DNA of 64,000 nt from Isoetes taiwanensis (Eukaryota; Streptophyta; Lycopodiopsida; Isoetales; Isoetaceae): assembly GCA_021234155.1 (NCBI GenBank), contig JAJEKV010000192.1, positions 62,001 through 126,000 of the forward strand. The letters are read 5' to 3'. The translations under genes and the position numbers were made by a program. The notes beneath the pieces are model-generated. The model searched no databases and was not told the DNA's origin. It worked only from the letters and a program-made list of their open reading frames with translations. Of the stretch, positions 52,816 through 64,000 are shown in pieces (within the stretch, counting starts at the first letter, position 1; each line of letters begins with the position of its first letter).

Positions 52816-55800
52816 CGTGTGTAAATTGGGCCGGTTTTTCAAAGGCAGGGAAAATATTTTATGCCTTTTCGCATGACAGAAAGTTCTCAAATTTCAACCT
52901 TTCATACGCAGACAAAAATTTAAAATGATAGAATTCAAAATTTGAACAAAAATGCATAGAAAATGCACGTGCTATATAATAACGTACCAAAAAGAGTACA
53001 TGAGTAAGTTTTAGAAACACAAATTGATCAATTTACAAGTGGCATTGCTCTTCTATCTTTTGCTTCAATCCTTAAAACATGCTTGCCAATCTGTGAACTC
53101 AAATGGTGCATCCCATAATGACACTAGCATAGGTGCATCAAGTGTCTCTAGGTTCGTCTGACTCTTATAGCATCAGAGGTCGTGAAACATTCAACAGTAA
53201 GCAATCCGGCGATGATGTCCTCTTCCCCAACCCGCTAAAATTTTTCACGGGTAGTCACACTACCGCCGGGCCAAATTTCTTGAATGAATGCTATTGGTAT
53301 TTCATAATAGTAAGTTCCATGACTGATTGAATAGTTTAATGGTTGGTTGGGTGATAATTTGTGATATTATAATTGATATTATTTATTGTTAGAGCCATTG
53401 ACTTGGTTCTAGTTTTTTAAATATACTAGTAATGGGTGCCCGGCGTTGCCGGGCATAAATATAATTTGTGATAAAATCTAGAAATGGTGGTGAAAATTAG
53501 AAATGCATATGCCCTTTGAGAAAAATGAAGTGTAGATAATAGAGATTCATCAGCAAATCTAAGTGTATGGATGAACAAAATGTCAAAAAGGTTGGTATGT
53601 TGGCCTATGTAGATTTTGGTTTTTATGGAAACAACTCGTTAGGTGGAAATGGTTTATGTCTATTACACATCGTGGTCCAAGGCTACTGAATAACTTCTTT
53701 TTTAAAATATCATGAAGTTATGGGATCCACAATGATAACTCAACTTTGTACAACGCATACTGAAGCCACAAATCCATTGGTCGAAGTATAGTTACTGGCA
53801 TTGTCGGGCTTAAATATGGTTCTATTATCGTGAGCCATCAAGTTGTAGACATAAATGCAGTTCTACTATCATGAGCCATCAAGTTGTAAACATGGCTTTA
53901 AAGAAGAAGTTGCACGTTTTAATTTTATACGAAAGTAGCCATGTTAGTGTTGAATGTTATGGTCCTTGTAGTTAAATGTATGTGTAAGGCATGGTTGCCT
54001 CAAACATAACTTTGAGAATAGACAATAAGATTGTATATTACACTTTTGCATGTATTGTAGTAGTTTTGTGTTAGACTGACTGGAGTTCATAATTGTTGAT
54101 GTTGGGTTCGTGGTTGCAAATAAAAACAAAGTTGGGCTAGGCAAATGTTCATTGGTTTCAATGAAATTGACATTGACAATTTATTGTTTTGTGTCACTGC
54201 TCGCCTTCTTTTTAGGTGTAAGAACACCTAATCATTGGGAAATACATCAGAAAAGCTATCCATTACCAAAATGAAAATAAAAATGTAGTTTTGCCAATAA
54301 GGTGCATCCTATTATCTCCAAAAAAAAACATAAAGATGATAATAACAATAAACCAAGGAAATACTTGTAGCTAAAGTAGCAATGTAGATGCATTATATAT
54401 GTAGGCATAAATACTCATATCAAAATCGAAAAATCTGGGAATAAAATAGCCAATCAGAAAGCTAATAGGATGCCATCAGCTATAATAGGCAGATATATGA
54501 AGAATGACAGCACATGTATGATCCCATAAGATTGAGAGTGTTACTTTGAAGAAAACAACATCCTCAGCAAATTATAGCTAATGCGGCAACGGATCTATTT
54601 ATCTGCAGCAATAGATGCACATGGATCTAATAAACAAATGGAGGAAGACTGCCACAAAAGCAAAAAATGATGAGATAAATTCAAAAGTTCGAGTAGCCTG
54701 ATCAGTTCGGAATATACATTCGTAAAAGAATACTTCCTCATTTTTCTCTAACCAACTAATGCCCTTGCAAGAGAGAACAGGGTAAACACCATTTTTTGTG
54801 TGTTTGTGTCCATGTACCCTAGTTTCCGGCAAGTGGCCTTACCAATTCATTTTTTGAAGAAATTCGGGGCCTTTGATAACTCATGTTGCCTCTTCCTCTG
54901 CAGTCAGATTTTGGGCCTGCAAGTGAAGGACATTGTGCAAGAGTGGATGAAGAGACATAATTATTATTGCTAAAGATAATGAGACACTTGCGTAGATCAC
55001 ATAGGACTATCAACAGGTTTAGTTAGTTAATTACCTTAAAATTGTGCCCATGTTGCAAGCAAAGTGATCCCTTCTCACATTTCATATCTAAATCTTTTTG
55101 GAAAAATGACACATAACATACATTAATGAATGTGGAAGAACATACTCCTAGATACACACTGCACAATAATGAACTCCTCCTGGATTATTTGCTCAAGAAT
55201 ATTCATTGTACTCGAATGATCTAGGTTCTTCAATTGAATATAGATATTATGGCACTTCTTTGAGTTCAGCAAGATGAAGTTTATCCTCCTGCACGTTCAT
55301 TTTTAAGATAAGAACTATTAAATTGATAACTAAAATAAACACATTAATAAAATATGCATATTCTCAAGGGCAATGGACATAGAATGTTCGTTATCACATG
55401 CATCACACACACACACACAGAGTTAGAGAACATACAACCAGAGAATACAGACAACCATGTGGCATACGCATACACACAACCAAAGAAGCCAGATAATACA
55501 TAGCTAAAGAGGATGACACGGGAATGCCCAGCCTGTGAATCATTACTCTGAGCTAGTAAATTCATAATAAAGAAAAAAAGACTTAGGTTCCATGCACTCC
55601 AGTAATTAATATCAACTACTTACCAAGAATTGTCACCGCAATTGGCTTATTGAACCACCTTCATATGCAAAAATTGTGAATCTTCTGCCTTCTCCATAAG
55701 CCCTACATCAGCAAGCACCATGATATATCTCTTACCATAAATGTATAGAGTCATGCTAAGCAAACAAACTAAAAGAAACAATATGCAAGGTACATGACAC

Positions 55801-57963
55801 CACAATTCTCTCATCTTCATCCAGTAGAGATTAGGCTCTTGTGCAGAAGTCATAGCTTTTCTAGTGATCTAGAATTTAGATCAGATTTAAGATTGCAGTG
55901 GATACATGGACCTTTTGAGCAAATAGCTATAAGAGCTATTATCATGCCCCAAATACCATGAGAGCAGTTATCTCATTAACAGAAGGCCTAATTCAAGATA
56001 TAAATCATCATGAAGAAGTGAAAGCCACCAATTTCATATGCTATCCTACCTCACCTTATCTTCCTCCAACCATGCCTGGACTCTGAGCCAATATCGTGCT
56101 TAACTTCAAACAATGCTTATAATAACAACCATATTCCAAACAAATCTTGTCCTCAACTTGATCTTGCAAAAGAAAGAAAGAAAGAACCTTATCAGCCTAT
56201 CTTGCTTCAAAAGAAAGAACTAATTTATCAAGGAAATAGCAAAATGCTTGAGATAGTTCAAAATAGTGAATTCTAGTATTATTAGATCTATAATATAAAG
56301 CATGGATAAATAAATCTCATTTTAGCTTCTTGCTCCAACAAAGACAGTTGACTGAAACCGATAAGCTGACGTAGATTAAACAGGGTAATTTGAACTGGCA
56401 TGCAGTCTGAAATAGATGCATCAAAGACAAATTGCTATCTTAACTTTTTACATCTAACACATAAAGTGATTCCATACATTCATAAGAAACTTGTGCATCT
56501 ATGCAAGATCCATTCAAGACATAAGAAAATGGAAATGAGCACTGAGATCAAGCAATTCCATCAAAGTTCCTAGCTCAGATGCATGAAGAAGCACACACAA
56601 TTTTAACGAATAAAAATTGCACAAAAATATTAGCAAACCTCAGCTTCATCATGCTTCCCAGCTTCACCGGATTTTCTCCTGAGCAAGCCCATATTGGTAC
56701 GCCTTCTATTAGAGATTGTTCCAGGTATCCACTCCTCCCGGATTAGTAGGAGTTGAATCAGTGATTGCAGTTGAAAATACAGAAGAAAATTCAAAGAGAT
56801 AGAGCATCCATCTCTTTCCTAGCCCATCCTAGCCTATGCCTTCTTTCTGCCAGCGGCATTTGACAAATGCTATTTCTCTCCAGTTTTTACTAAGCTAAGA
56901 GCTCGGTTTCTGTGTGTTTCATTCATGTCTTTATTCCAGAAAGGGGTAAAATCTCTGACGAAAACTTAGAAGCAGGATTATCTGATTACTGCTCAGACGA
57001 TTTTGCAAACGTAGAAGGGCCCAGGGCCGGATTCAACGAAGACATTGCATAATAAAAGAAGGGGAAGAAGACTTACTTCGAAGGAATTGAAGCAGGACCC
57101 ATGGAATAGAGCCGATTTTGGCAAAGTTCTTATCTGCATTAGTCTCTTATATATGCAAATGCCACAGCATTGAATGCTCTGATTATTCAATAACTGCAGT
57201 TGAAATTATAACGAACCTGGCGAATCATGGCCATAAACACCATATCTACTCATAAGACTCCAGTTTCAAGCATAGCTTAAAACGCAAAACCCTATATACC
57301 AGCCAAAGAATAAGCCGTCACATACCCTAGGCAATTAAATCGTTCTGGCTGCGCAAATCCGTTGTTGCCACAGAGCCTGGCATGCTGCAACAAATCCTGA
57401 ATAAAGATCAAGCTGGTGCTAGGATCTACAGAGGTGAGCAAGAGAAATATATTTGTATTTTCCACAGGCCCAGTCATTCTAATCCGGTGAAAAGCTCCAT
57501 GCCGAAAACCCCAGGCTCTCATCCCGTGCCCATGCTGCAAAAAATTGGGGATGGATAAGCTGAGAGCCCATAATTGATTTTTTTTTTAGGCCAAGGCGAT
57601 TTTTGGAATTCCGAGAAAATTTTCCGTTGCCAAAAACCCCCACAACCATAGAAAACTAACTTAAAAAAAAATCCAAAAAGTTTTCCTCTAGATCGGAAAA
57701 ACCAAATTTAAACAATAGGATATACAAATACAAATACTATATAGTAGCATACAAAGTACTATATTGATATACTATAGATAAAAAATGACAGGCAAACCTA
57801 CATTCTCAGCTGATCAAATGCCATATAAAATTTTTTCTAGTCTTTCCTATGACAGGCATTTCACAATTTGGTGCCCTTCATTTGCAGGGCAAAAAGATTT
57901 CTACCCGTTTTGAAGGGCAAAATAGCTAAAAATGGGCATGACAACCGTCAAATTTACACGCTG
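52816..57963. mobile_element. hAT element copy B with 8 bp target duplication, split by a Helitron
   Basis: TTTGGGAG flanks both sides (52808-52815 and 57964-57971). The left end is CGTGTGTAAATT and the right end in reverse complement is CAGCGTGTAAATTTGACGG. The left part (to 53425) and the right part (from 57721) together equal copy A (24521-29159) minus its insertions, plus the right terminus that copy A lacks. Without the Helitron the element is about 850 bp and carries only a diverged trace of the transposase C-terminal region at 53030-53160. It is non-autonomous. Confidence 0.93.
53426..57720 (-). mobile_element. 4.3 kb non-autonomous Helitron
   Basis: On the minus strand it begins TCCTATTG after host A (57720) and ends with a perfect 8 bp stem, 3-base loop hairpin (53437-53455, TGCCCGGC-GTT-GCCGGGCA), then CCCATTACTAG followed by host T. 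TC start, CTRR end, 3' hairpin and insertion between A and T are the Helitron hallmarks. Copy A keeps the empty site ATATATATACAAATAC at about 29091. No Rep motif or helicase is recognised in any frame, so it is non-autonomous. Interior exon-like pieces may be captured gene fragments, for example the minus-strand MGLLRRKSGEAGKHDEAE near 56690-56640 ending at a GT, and the 82-codon frame 57540-57292. Confidence 0.93.
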
Positions 57964-57971
57964 TTTGGGAG

Positions 57972-59870
57972 TATAAGCGACTCTTGATATCCATGGGTAT
58001 AAATTCCATATTCTGACTCGGCACTTTCAGAGCAGAGCGGAGCATCTTTCCCGATTTTGTGATGCTTATGCTACAAGTCGATTACTTATCTTAGATGAGA
58101 TGGTTCAGGGTTGCAGTTTGGTTAAGGGTTAAGGGTTCAGGGTTCTGGCTAGGTTCAGGTTTTCGGCTTGGTGTGATTTTGGTTCCAGCCAGCAGCGTAC
58201 AGTTACAGCTTCAGACTTTTTATAGGACTTGAAGATGAGTTATGCCACAAAGATCCAGCTTTTGATTGTTGAAGAGTGTAGGAACATCAGTTCTCTATGC
58301 TCTTATGTTGGCCGAAGTGGAGATCTAAAAAATGTCCTCTCTGGATTTGGGAACATATTGAGTTTTTTTTTTCAAAACATTCAGCTTTGTAAAGCATTGA
58401 GCTTGTAAAAGAGAGCTTGTAAAAGATTTGTGATATTATATCATGGTATGGTTAAATAAATATATTTTGCACCATTGGAATTTGCCTATAATTTTTCAAT
58501 AAAAATATACTGGCCTTTGATCTGACATAAAATAAGGAATATTTGCCAAATGAAGGGTTGCAAATGAAAAATGCAAATAGACTCATAAACTAAACTATAC
58601 TAAATGTCCTATTCATGGCTTCATAGATTGTATAAGGCTACGTTCCTACGAGCTTAACCGGACTTCGAAATTCAACAGTGTCAACTGCCATTTCTGAAAA
58701 CTCAAAGTCAACTTTAGCATTAACTTTGGCAATAGTTTGAAGTCAGGCGACAGCATGGGAACGTACCCTAAAAGTAAGCTTGTTCAGGGAAGGAAATGCT
58801 TGTTTGTCAGGTGGCTGATGATGCTGCCAGCACACCAACAAATAAGGAATTTCTGAACAACAAGCTTATGCTGGGTTCACATGGACGAAGTGCGAAGGGC
58901 TGGCTTAAAAGCTGTTGAACTTGGGCTGAGGCAGAAAATTTCAGCACCGTTTTGGAAAATCAGCCCTCGCAACGTCCAACTTACGTAGCTGGGGCAGCGT
59001 TGAATTTTTTTATCAGTGGTGACTCCGCTAGAACTCACCGTAGGGCCTTCTCTTCTCCATGTGAACCACCCATTACACTCACAATATCCCAAATTGGGGA
59101 GCGTGCTACTTCAACGCTTATTATTGGGTGCTATAAAAATAATATTCCTTTATAAGAATAATATTCCTTGTTATGTGGCATAGATGGACGTGCAAGTTTG
59201 AAAGGTTTGAAATTGCAACCACAAGTGAGTGTATCCAAAACAATGTTCCTTTCCATTCATCCCCCTTGCTTTGGCTTTTTATGGAAGTAGCAATACTGGG
59301 CCCTCGATATTACATATGGAGCGAGAATTTTTTACCCCTTGTTCTACTCTGGCACCAGAAAACAACTTTGACTATACTAAAACTTTTCGGTGAGTATTAT
59401 AGCCAAGTAGAAACTACATGAAGAAAGGTAGTGCCAGATAGATATTTTGGATAAAAACAGATAAGTTAAAAGAAAGTTGCTGCCAAATACTTTGCACAAA
59501 AAGAGGCAGTAACCTAATACATATTATTTCAGCCCTTCTTTCGAGGGGACTAAACTACAGAGTCAATACAATAACAAAATCATGGAACTTGCACATAAAA
59601 GTATGCCTAGATAGAAGAAAACGACAAGAGACTGAAATCCAGAGTCAAAGTACCTAATTCCAGATATAGCTTTAAGGGATTTAAGAAGCCCTATTCACCA
59701 AGTCTGAAAGAAGTCTTGAGAAACGGGCTCCACGCGTGTTGGAATATCAGAAGTGGACAACATATCAACCTCAAATCCAAGCAGTGATGCCTGCCCACGT
59801 ACTACTATTTGACCCCCAATTTCTTAATATTTTTTTTTTTTTGTTGCTACACCTCTCTGCTTGATTTCTC
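57972..59870. other. No recognisable gene
   Basis: No transposon end, repeat array or convincing exon is seen. A G-rich stretch at 58118-58160 (GGTTAAGGGTTAAGGGTTCA) resembles decayed telomere-like repeats but is too short to call. The frame at 58877-59092 (minus) has no family features. Confidence 0.5.
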
Positions 59871-59954
59871 TAATTGCACCAAATTCTTTCAATTATGTGC
59901 TTTTATACCTCTTTGAATTTCTTTTTTGGGTGGCGGGAACTACCTTCATCTCCT

Positions 59955-60612
59955 CTTCGTTATTTTCTGTGGCGAGTTCTCCAAAGACTTGCTCTTTGTC
60001 TCCGTTACACAAAATGTGAAGAGGAAAACCCAAACAGATTGCATATTCCTAGCCCAATCAATGCAGCCCTTATGCCAATTCCCTGGGATAGCCGGGGATC
60101 GATCTTAGCGGGGTCTACTCGCATGCGGCATATAAAAATCCAAAGGCCCCTACTATTGCACTGCCTTGCGGATCATCGAGAAATTCCATGGCATGTAGAC
60201 CTTAGTCTTGCGGGGAAGATCTCTGCGGGGAACTATGAAAGTGGTCTTGTTTGGTCCAAAATTTGCAAAGAAGAATGTCAATGCATAGAGAATAACAAAA
60301 CCCAAATGGTTGTCATTTTTCCAATGATAGTAAGGAAATGCCGGGGCAAACATGAAGACATCATAAAGAAAAACCCATGAAAATTTGAATGGTAAATCTT
60401 CCAATCTTATCAATCAAGAAAACTGTAAACCAATAGCTAGGAACGGTGGAGAAAAGAGCTATCAGAGCCTGGGCCCTAGAGGTTTTAAACACTTCTTCTA
60501 GGGCACTCATGGTTTTAGGAGGATGCAACCAACCTCACCATCCCAAATCATCTTTCTACGAAACAAATTTTGGGCGTAAAATGCCACATCTAAAAAGAAC
60601 CATGTTGTTGTA
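59955..60612 (-). pseudogene. PHT1-type phosphate transporter, C-terminal pseudogene
   Basis: PHT1 proteins are 12-helix proton/phosphate symporters of the plasma membrane. On the minus strand the conserved C-terminal half is readable across several frames: TTWFFLDVAFYAQNLF (60612-60560), SALEEVFK and [10 protein letters not shown] (near 60500-60460), [13 protein letters not shown] (near 60420), LYALTFFFANFGPNKTTFIV (60310-60250), and TETKSKSLEN at the end (near 60000-59970). The helix order matches PHT1. At least four frame changes make it inactive. The N-terminal half is absent; the ACGT cluster begins 27 bp upstream, so the truncation may be due to that neighbour. Confidence 0.88.
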
Positions 60613-60638
60613 CACAACAAGAGAATGGTCATTTAGCG

Positions 60639-60966
60639 ACGTGGGGTTGCGACGTCTGGGTCACGTGACGTCACATTTGACGTGACCATGTCACGTCAAT
60701 GCGAAGTCACGTCGCGTTCACGTCGCAGACACGTCGCATGCGACGTGTACTGCGACGTCTGCCGTCGTGACTTGGCAAATTTGTCATGCCAGGTGGACGT
60801 CGGCGCCGTGGTGGATGATGGTGGATGCCGGTGGATGCGGATGGACGTCGGACGGATCGCATGCCACGTCAGTACGTCTCTGCCACGTGGTGCCAACGGG
60901 CATGTGACCTGGCATGTGACCGTTGACTAGACGTCGTATGCGACGTGACGTGCCCTGCGACGTAAT
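60639..60966. promoter_or_regulatory. Dense ACGT-motif cluster
   Basis: About 20 ACGT cores lie in 328 bp, where one or two are expected by chance. They occur as GACGTC, CACGTC, GACGTG and one CACGTG, often as pairs (for example CACGTGACGTCAC). ACGT cores are the binding sites of plant bZIP and bHLH factors, and TGACG pairs resemble the as-1 element. A TATA box follows at once. A single regulatory region of this density is unusual; subterminal repeats of a DNA transposon or a retroelement U3 are alternatives. Confidence 0.75.
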
Positions 60967-60973
60967 GGATTTT

Positions 60974-60980
60974 TATATAA
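60974..60980 (+). promoter_or_regulatory. TATA box
   Basis: TATATAA follows the ACGT cluster directly, and CT-rich leader-like sequence begins about 30 bp downstream. Orientation and spacing suit a plus-strand promoter. Confidence 0.5.
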
Positions 60981-60999
60981 GTAGCCCTTTCCCAGCCTT

Positions 61000-62540
61000 C
61001 ATTGTTATTTTCTTTCGCTCCTCTTCCAGCCTAGTGCCTTTGGTATTCTTTTTTTTAACCAAATCTTACACTTGTTGCTCCCCTACATGGATCGCCATGG
61101 TCACCGACTTGATCGGCGTCGCCGGAGATGGCCGAGACAGATTGATCTTTGTCTTGGGACCCGGAGGAGGCTTCATATCTTGGAACCGTCATATGTGAGT
61201 GGTGATTCTTATATTTAGTAGCCTAGACATATATAAACTAGGAGGAGGACCAAAAGGTAGTAAAAAAAATGCACGGTGTTTTGGTCGGGGACACGGTTAC
61301 GCCTCCACCTTGAGTGGAGAGGACCAAATCTTGCCGGCCCAAACTCACCTTCATACCTTCTCGAGTACAATGTAGATTACAAAATTGAGGTGTCGCGTAG
61401 TCAAGGCGGGATCCAAAAGTTCCCGAGGCGACCCTTCTGGCGGCCCCAGGGGGTCGCCGCTAATGACCACCCTCCGGAACCCGGTTCCCCTATCCGACCG
61501 TTGGATCCTTCATTCGGGGCCCTTCTTGGGAAGGCCCAAAAATTCCTAGATCGGTTCGGAGAACTTGTCCAAACCGTGGAGCCGCCCCGGGTCGGCCTTG
61601 TAAAACTAGCGGTGTTTTGTCGTTCGGGCACCGGGAGGCTCCTAATGGCAAATCGACCTCACCAAGTCGTCTGGAATGGCGAAATTACCCTAGGAAGTAA
61701 GCTACAAGGTCGGTTTTGCAAAAGAAAGAAACACTCCACGACAGTATCCGGCATCCACCAATTGACTACGAGTGTGCGTGACATAAGCTACTTTGGCGCT
61801 TCTTGGAGGTCGGGTGGTCTTAACTCTAATAACTTGGTCCCCGGGGGCAATGTCGACGTTCGAGTCCATTGCCAGAGCCAAATCATGGTTCCGGATAGGG
61901 GAGCTTGCCCGTAAGTCGTCAGGGCCTTCGGGAGAGGACTTTTCGGGGCAAGCAGCTTCCGGGAGGATTTTAGGGTCCATGCTCTGGCGTCAACACCCTC
62001 ACTCCACGTCAAGACACGGCGCAAGGTCCCGGCCGAATCTGACAAGGAGAGGTCCTCCGAAAAGTAAACCCTGTGGGTTGCCAGGTTCTAGAAGGGTTTG
62101 CATTTTGGGGGCCGAGTTTTGGTCATTGCGGTTGGAACGTGGCGGTGAAGCCGGGCCCGTAATGCGAGCAAGGGGAACCCGACGAACGGAGTTTGGGCCA
62201 TCCTCCTCCCGATGTGGCAATTAGAAGTCGGGGGCTTTTGCGGTGGCAAGACATCCATAAATTAAGTAATTAATGCATTGTACAAAAATAAATTCTGATT
62301 TTTGCCACCGGATTCTAATTCATCTCCGCCTGACCCCAATTTTCGAATTTTCGGAGAAGGTCTAGGTCAAAGGGTTAGCATTAGAATGGTCGGGGCAGCC
62401 CGTTGCGGGGCAACCGAGCTGGCATCCTTCCCCAAGTCAAACGAGGCCAGGACCTTGCAGGGCTCTGTCATATGCAAGGGCTGCTTCTTCTTGAGAATTA
62501 AAAGTTCCTAGCCGATTCTCGCTATGGCCATGGTATAACC
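61000..62540 (+). other. GC-rich transcribed-looking region of unknown content
   Basis: After the TATA box comes a CT-rich leader and a frame MVTDLIGVAGDGRDRLIFVL (61096) that ends at a GTGAGT donor near 61195. Frames at 61276-61914 (plus) and 61401-62220 (minus) are open for 70-210 codons but match no family I know, and both strands are open because of the high GC. The region may be the body of the element whose promoter is the ACGT cluster, for example an LTR and leader. I cannot decide. Confidence 0.3.
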
Positions 62541-62564
62541 GAACTCCCCATTTTACGCTTTTTG

Positions 62565-64000
62565 TTTTTTTTTTTTTTTTTTTTTTTTTGGGTATGAATA
62601 TGTTATATTATAGAAAAGTGTTATACATATATCCCACTTATGGGATTAATAAAGCTAACCTTTGCATTCACGTACTCGGATCATCATCTACTAACCAAAG
62701 ACACTTAAAGAACACATAAAATCCTTGGATCATACCAATCCTGTCTAGAGCTTTGTTATAGTTGAGCCCATATTTTTCGATGATGGGCGAGAGCCATGAG
62801 AAACCACCTCCATATTAAAAATATTCTTCATCTTGTCCGGGGAGAATTGTTGTCCCCCATAGTAATACCACACCTATGCTTCCATATTGTCCACAACCCT
62901 ATGTTGAGCGAGAGACGCCTTGAGAGATAACATCTCCATCGTTAGCTACAATTATTCCTCGGCCATTGTAGATCATTGGTACCAATGGCGGACACACCCA
63001 ATCGGAAGATCATGACCTTGGGGCAAAAGAATAAATGAGTGAGGGTTTACGGGTATTGCATCCAAGCGGGCATCCGGCTCGGAAGAATCCCATTTCGTAG
63101 AGTCTCTCCATAGTGCTCAATCCTCCCCGTAAAGCTAACCATCCGAAAAATTGCAACCTTCTTGAGCCGGTGAAGTCCATGACTTAGCTAGTAGTTGTTT
63201 TGCCTCAGACAGTGTCAACTCCCAACCCGTCGGCTGACTTTAAAGGGGAGTCATCACGGAAAAATATATATCGTCTTGACAACATATTTCTCTTCCGCGT
63301 TTACAGGGCCCATCATCCTTTGGGGCGTCATCACGAAATATTAGCCAAAGTACTACATATTTCTCGGTAGATCTTCCTATCACCCTCCCACTGCACCTTG
63401 AACCTTTTCTTTAAAAGCGAGACCGGAGAGCCACCGTACACCATCCCAAAGATGTGCCACTCTAGTGATTCCTGTTGACCTCCATTTAAGAAAGATCTTG
63501 GGGTGTGTGAGAACTAGAGGGAGGTTATTTCTCATCCATATCTGAGTGTTCCAAAATGCTCGACTTTCCGGCCTCCCTCGGGCTTCCATTGGCTTAAAAA
63601 GACTTTGAACTTCTAACCAAGCACATAGCGGCTTCCATAATTGGTGATGTGCCCGGGCAATTTTGTAACTATAAAAGAAGGAACCCATTTCCTCCACGGG
63701 TAAAGAAGGCTTACCTTTTAAAGTACAACGTTGAAGCCAATATTTGACAAAGTGCGAAATTTGGGGAGGTAATACCTTGTAGTGCTCTCCACACATATTT
63801 GCCTGCGAGTACCTGAGCTTGAGTTTCCAAGTCCTTGCACCCCATCCCACCTTCCTTTCGATCCATACATAGTACCGACCATGCCACCTTATGCTTTCCT
63901 CCCCCCCATATAAACTTCCTGATGATGGTTTGGATTTGATTATAAATGTACTTCTGACTACCATAGGCGAGGAATAGTATACATGAGAAGCTGCAAGGAC
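62565..64000 (-). mobile_element. 3' part of an L1-type LINE with poly(A) tract
   Basis: The plus-strand T-tract (62565-62589) is the poly(A) tail of a minus-strand element. The 194-codon frame 63964-63380 has LQRCTLKGKPSLPVEEMGSF and VLTHPKIFLKWRSTGITRVA, the region before the terminal zinc domain of L1 ORF2. Further on, LALRGGLSTMERLYEMGFF and AGCPLGCN (63170-63060) are the zf-RVT region, after frame changes near 63370. The 5' part lies beyond the right edge. It is a different copy from, and more diverged than, the L1 at 51347. Confidence 0.9.

Noticed and set aside
54599-54832. Possible RPA-like or Rep remnant in the Helitron
   Set aside because: No zinc or OB-fold motif could be found in any frame. 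The similarity was too weak to report.
58118-58165. Interstitial telomere (GGTTAAGGGTTAAGGGTTC)
   Set aside because: Only three or four imperfect units, so it is more likely chance or a simple repeat.
59874-60380. 168-codon plus-strand frame
   Set aside because: The opposite strand holds clear PHT1 transporter motifs, so this frame is a shadow of the pseudogene.

Overview
This is nuclear DNA of a land plant. The evidence is GT-AG introns, PLS-class PPR genes with a DYW tail, a PHT1-type phosphate transporter relic, an SHAQKYF-class MYB exon, and plant types of transposon (L1 and other LINEs, Ty3 LTR elements, hAT, Mutator-like and PIF-like MITEs, Helitron). The PPR relics and the LINE load would suit a fern, another seedless vascular plant or a gymnosperm, but the sequence alone does not fix the species. 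There are no bacterial-style operons. Almost everything is repeat, and most coding sequence is broken.

Layout. 1-1.2 kb: a Ty3-like gag fragment and probable LTR (minus). 1.4-13.4 kb: a long interval bounded by diverged inverted repeats and C-rich arrays. It holds unfamiliar coding exons on both flanks and a 5.7 kb LINE in the middle, itself interrupted by a MITE. 14.3-18.1 kb: an LTR with its polypurine tract, then scrambled LINE reverse transcriptase pieces, one fused to a charged coiled-coil repeat. 19.7-23.6 kb: the only well-preserved host gene, a multi-exon coiled-coil protein, apparently with a one-base frameshift. 24.5-29.2 kb: a hAT element containing a 5'-truncated LINE, which contains a second hAT, plus a PIF-like MITE. 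30.6-36.8 kb: about 20 copies of a ~345 bp repeat whose orientation flips twice and which carries pol III A/B-box-like motifs. 36.9-42 kb: PPR and MYB relics. 42.1-47.9 kb: an intact-ended but non-autonomous gag-pro LTR retrotransposon. 48.6-49.1 kb: a Mutator-type MITE with a perfect 9 bp target duplication. 50.5-53.4 kb: a second copy of the 22-29 kb segment, in which an L1 fragment replaces the end of the host gene. This copy continues into a hAT element interrupted by a 4.3 kb Helitron (ends at 58.0 kb). 60 kb: a PHT1 pseudogene next to a dense ACGT-motif cluster with a TATA box. 62.6-64 kb: the 3' end of an L1 with its poly(A) tract.

The pieces do not form a pathway. Their value is as a readable history of nested insertion: empty and filled sites can be compared within the window, because the 22-29 kb segment was duplicated after the first hAT insertion and before the LINE-2, PIF-like MITE and Helitron insertions. 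The most interesting observations are the orientation-flipping tRNA-like satellite, the 12 kb element with unfamiliar exons, the hAT/Helitron nest, the frameshifted gag-pro element and the ACGT array.
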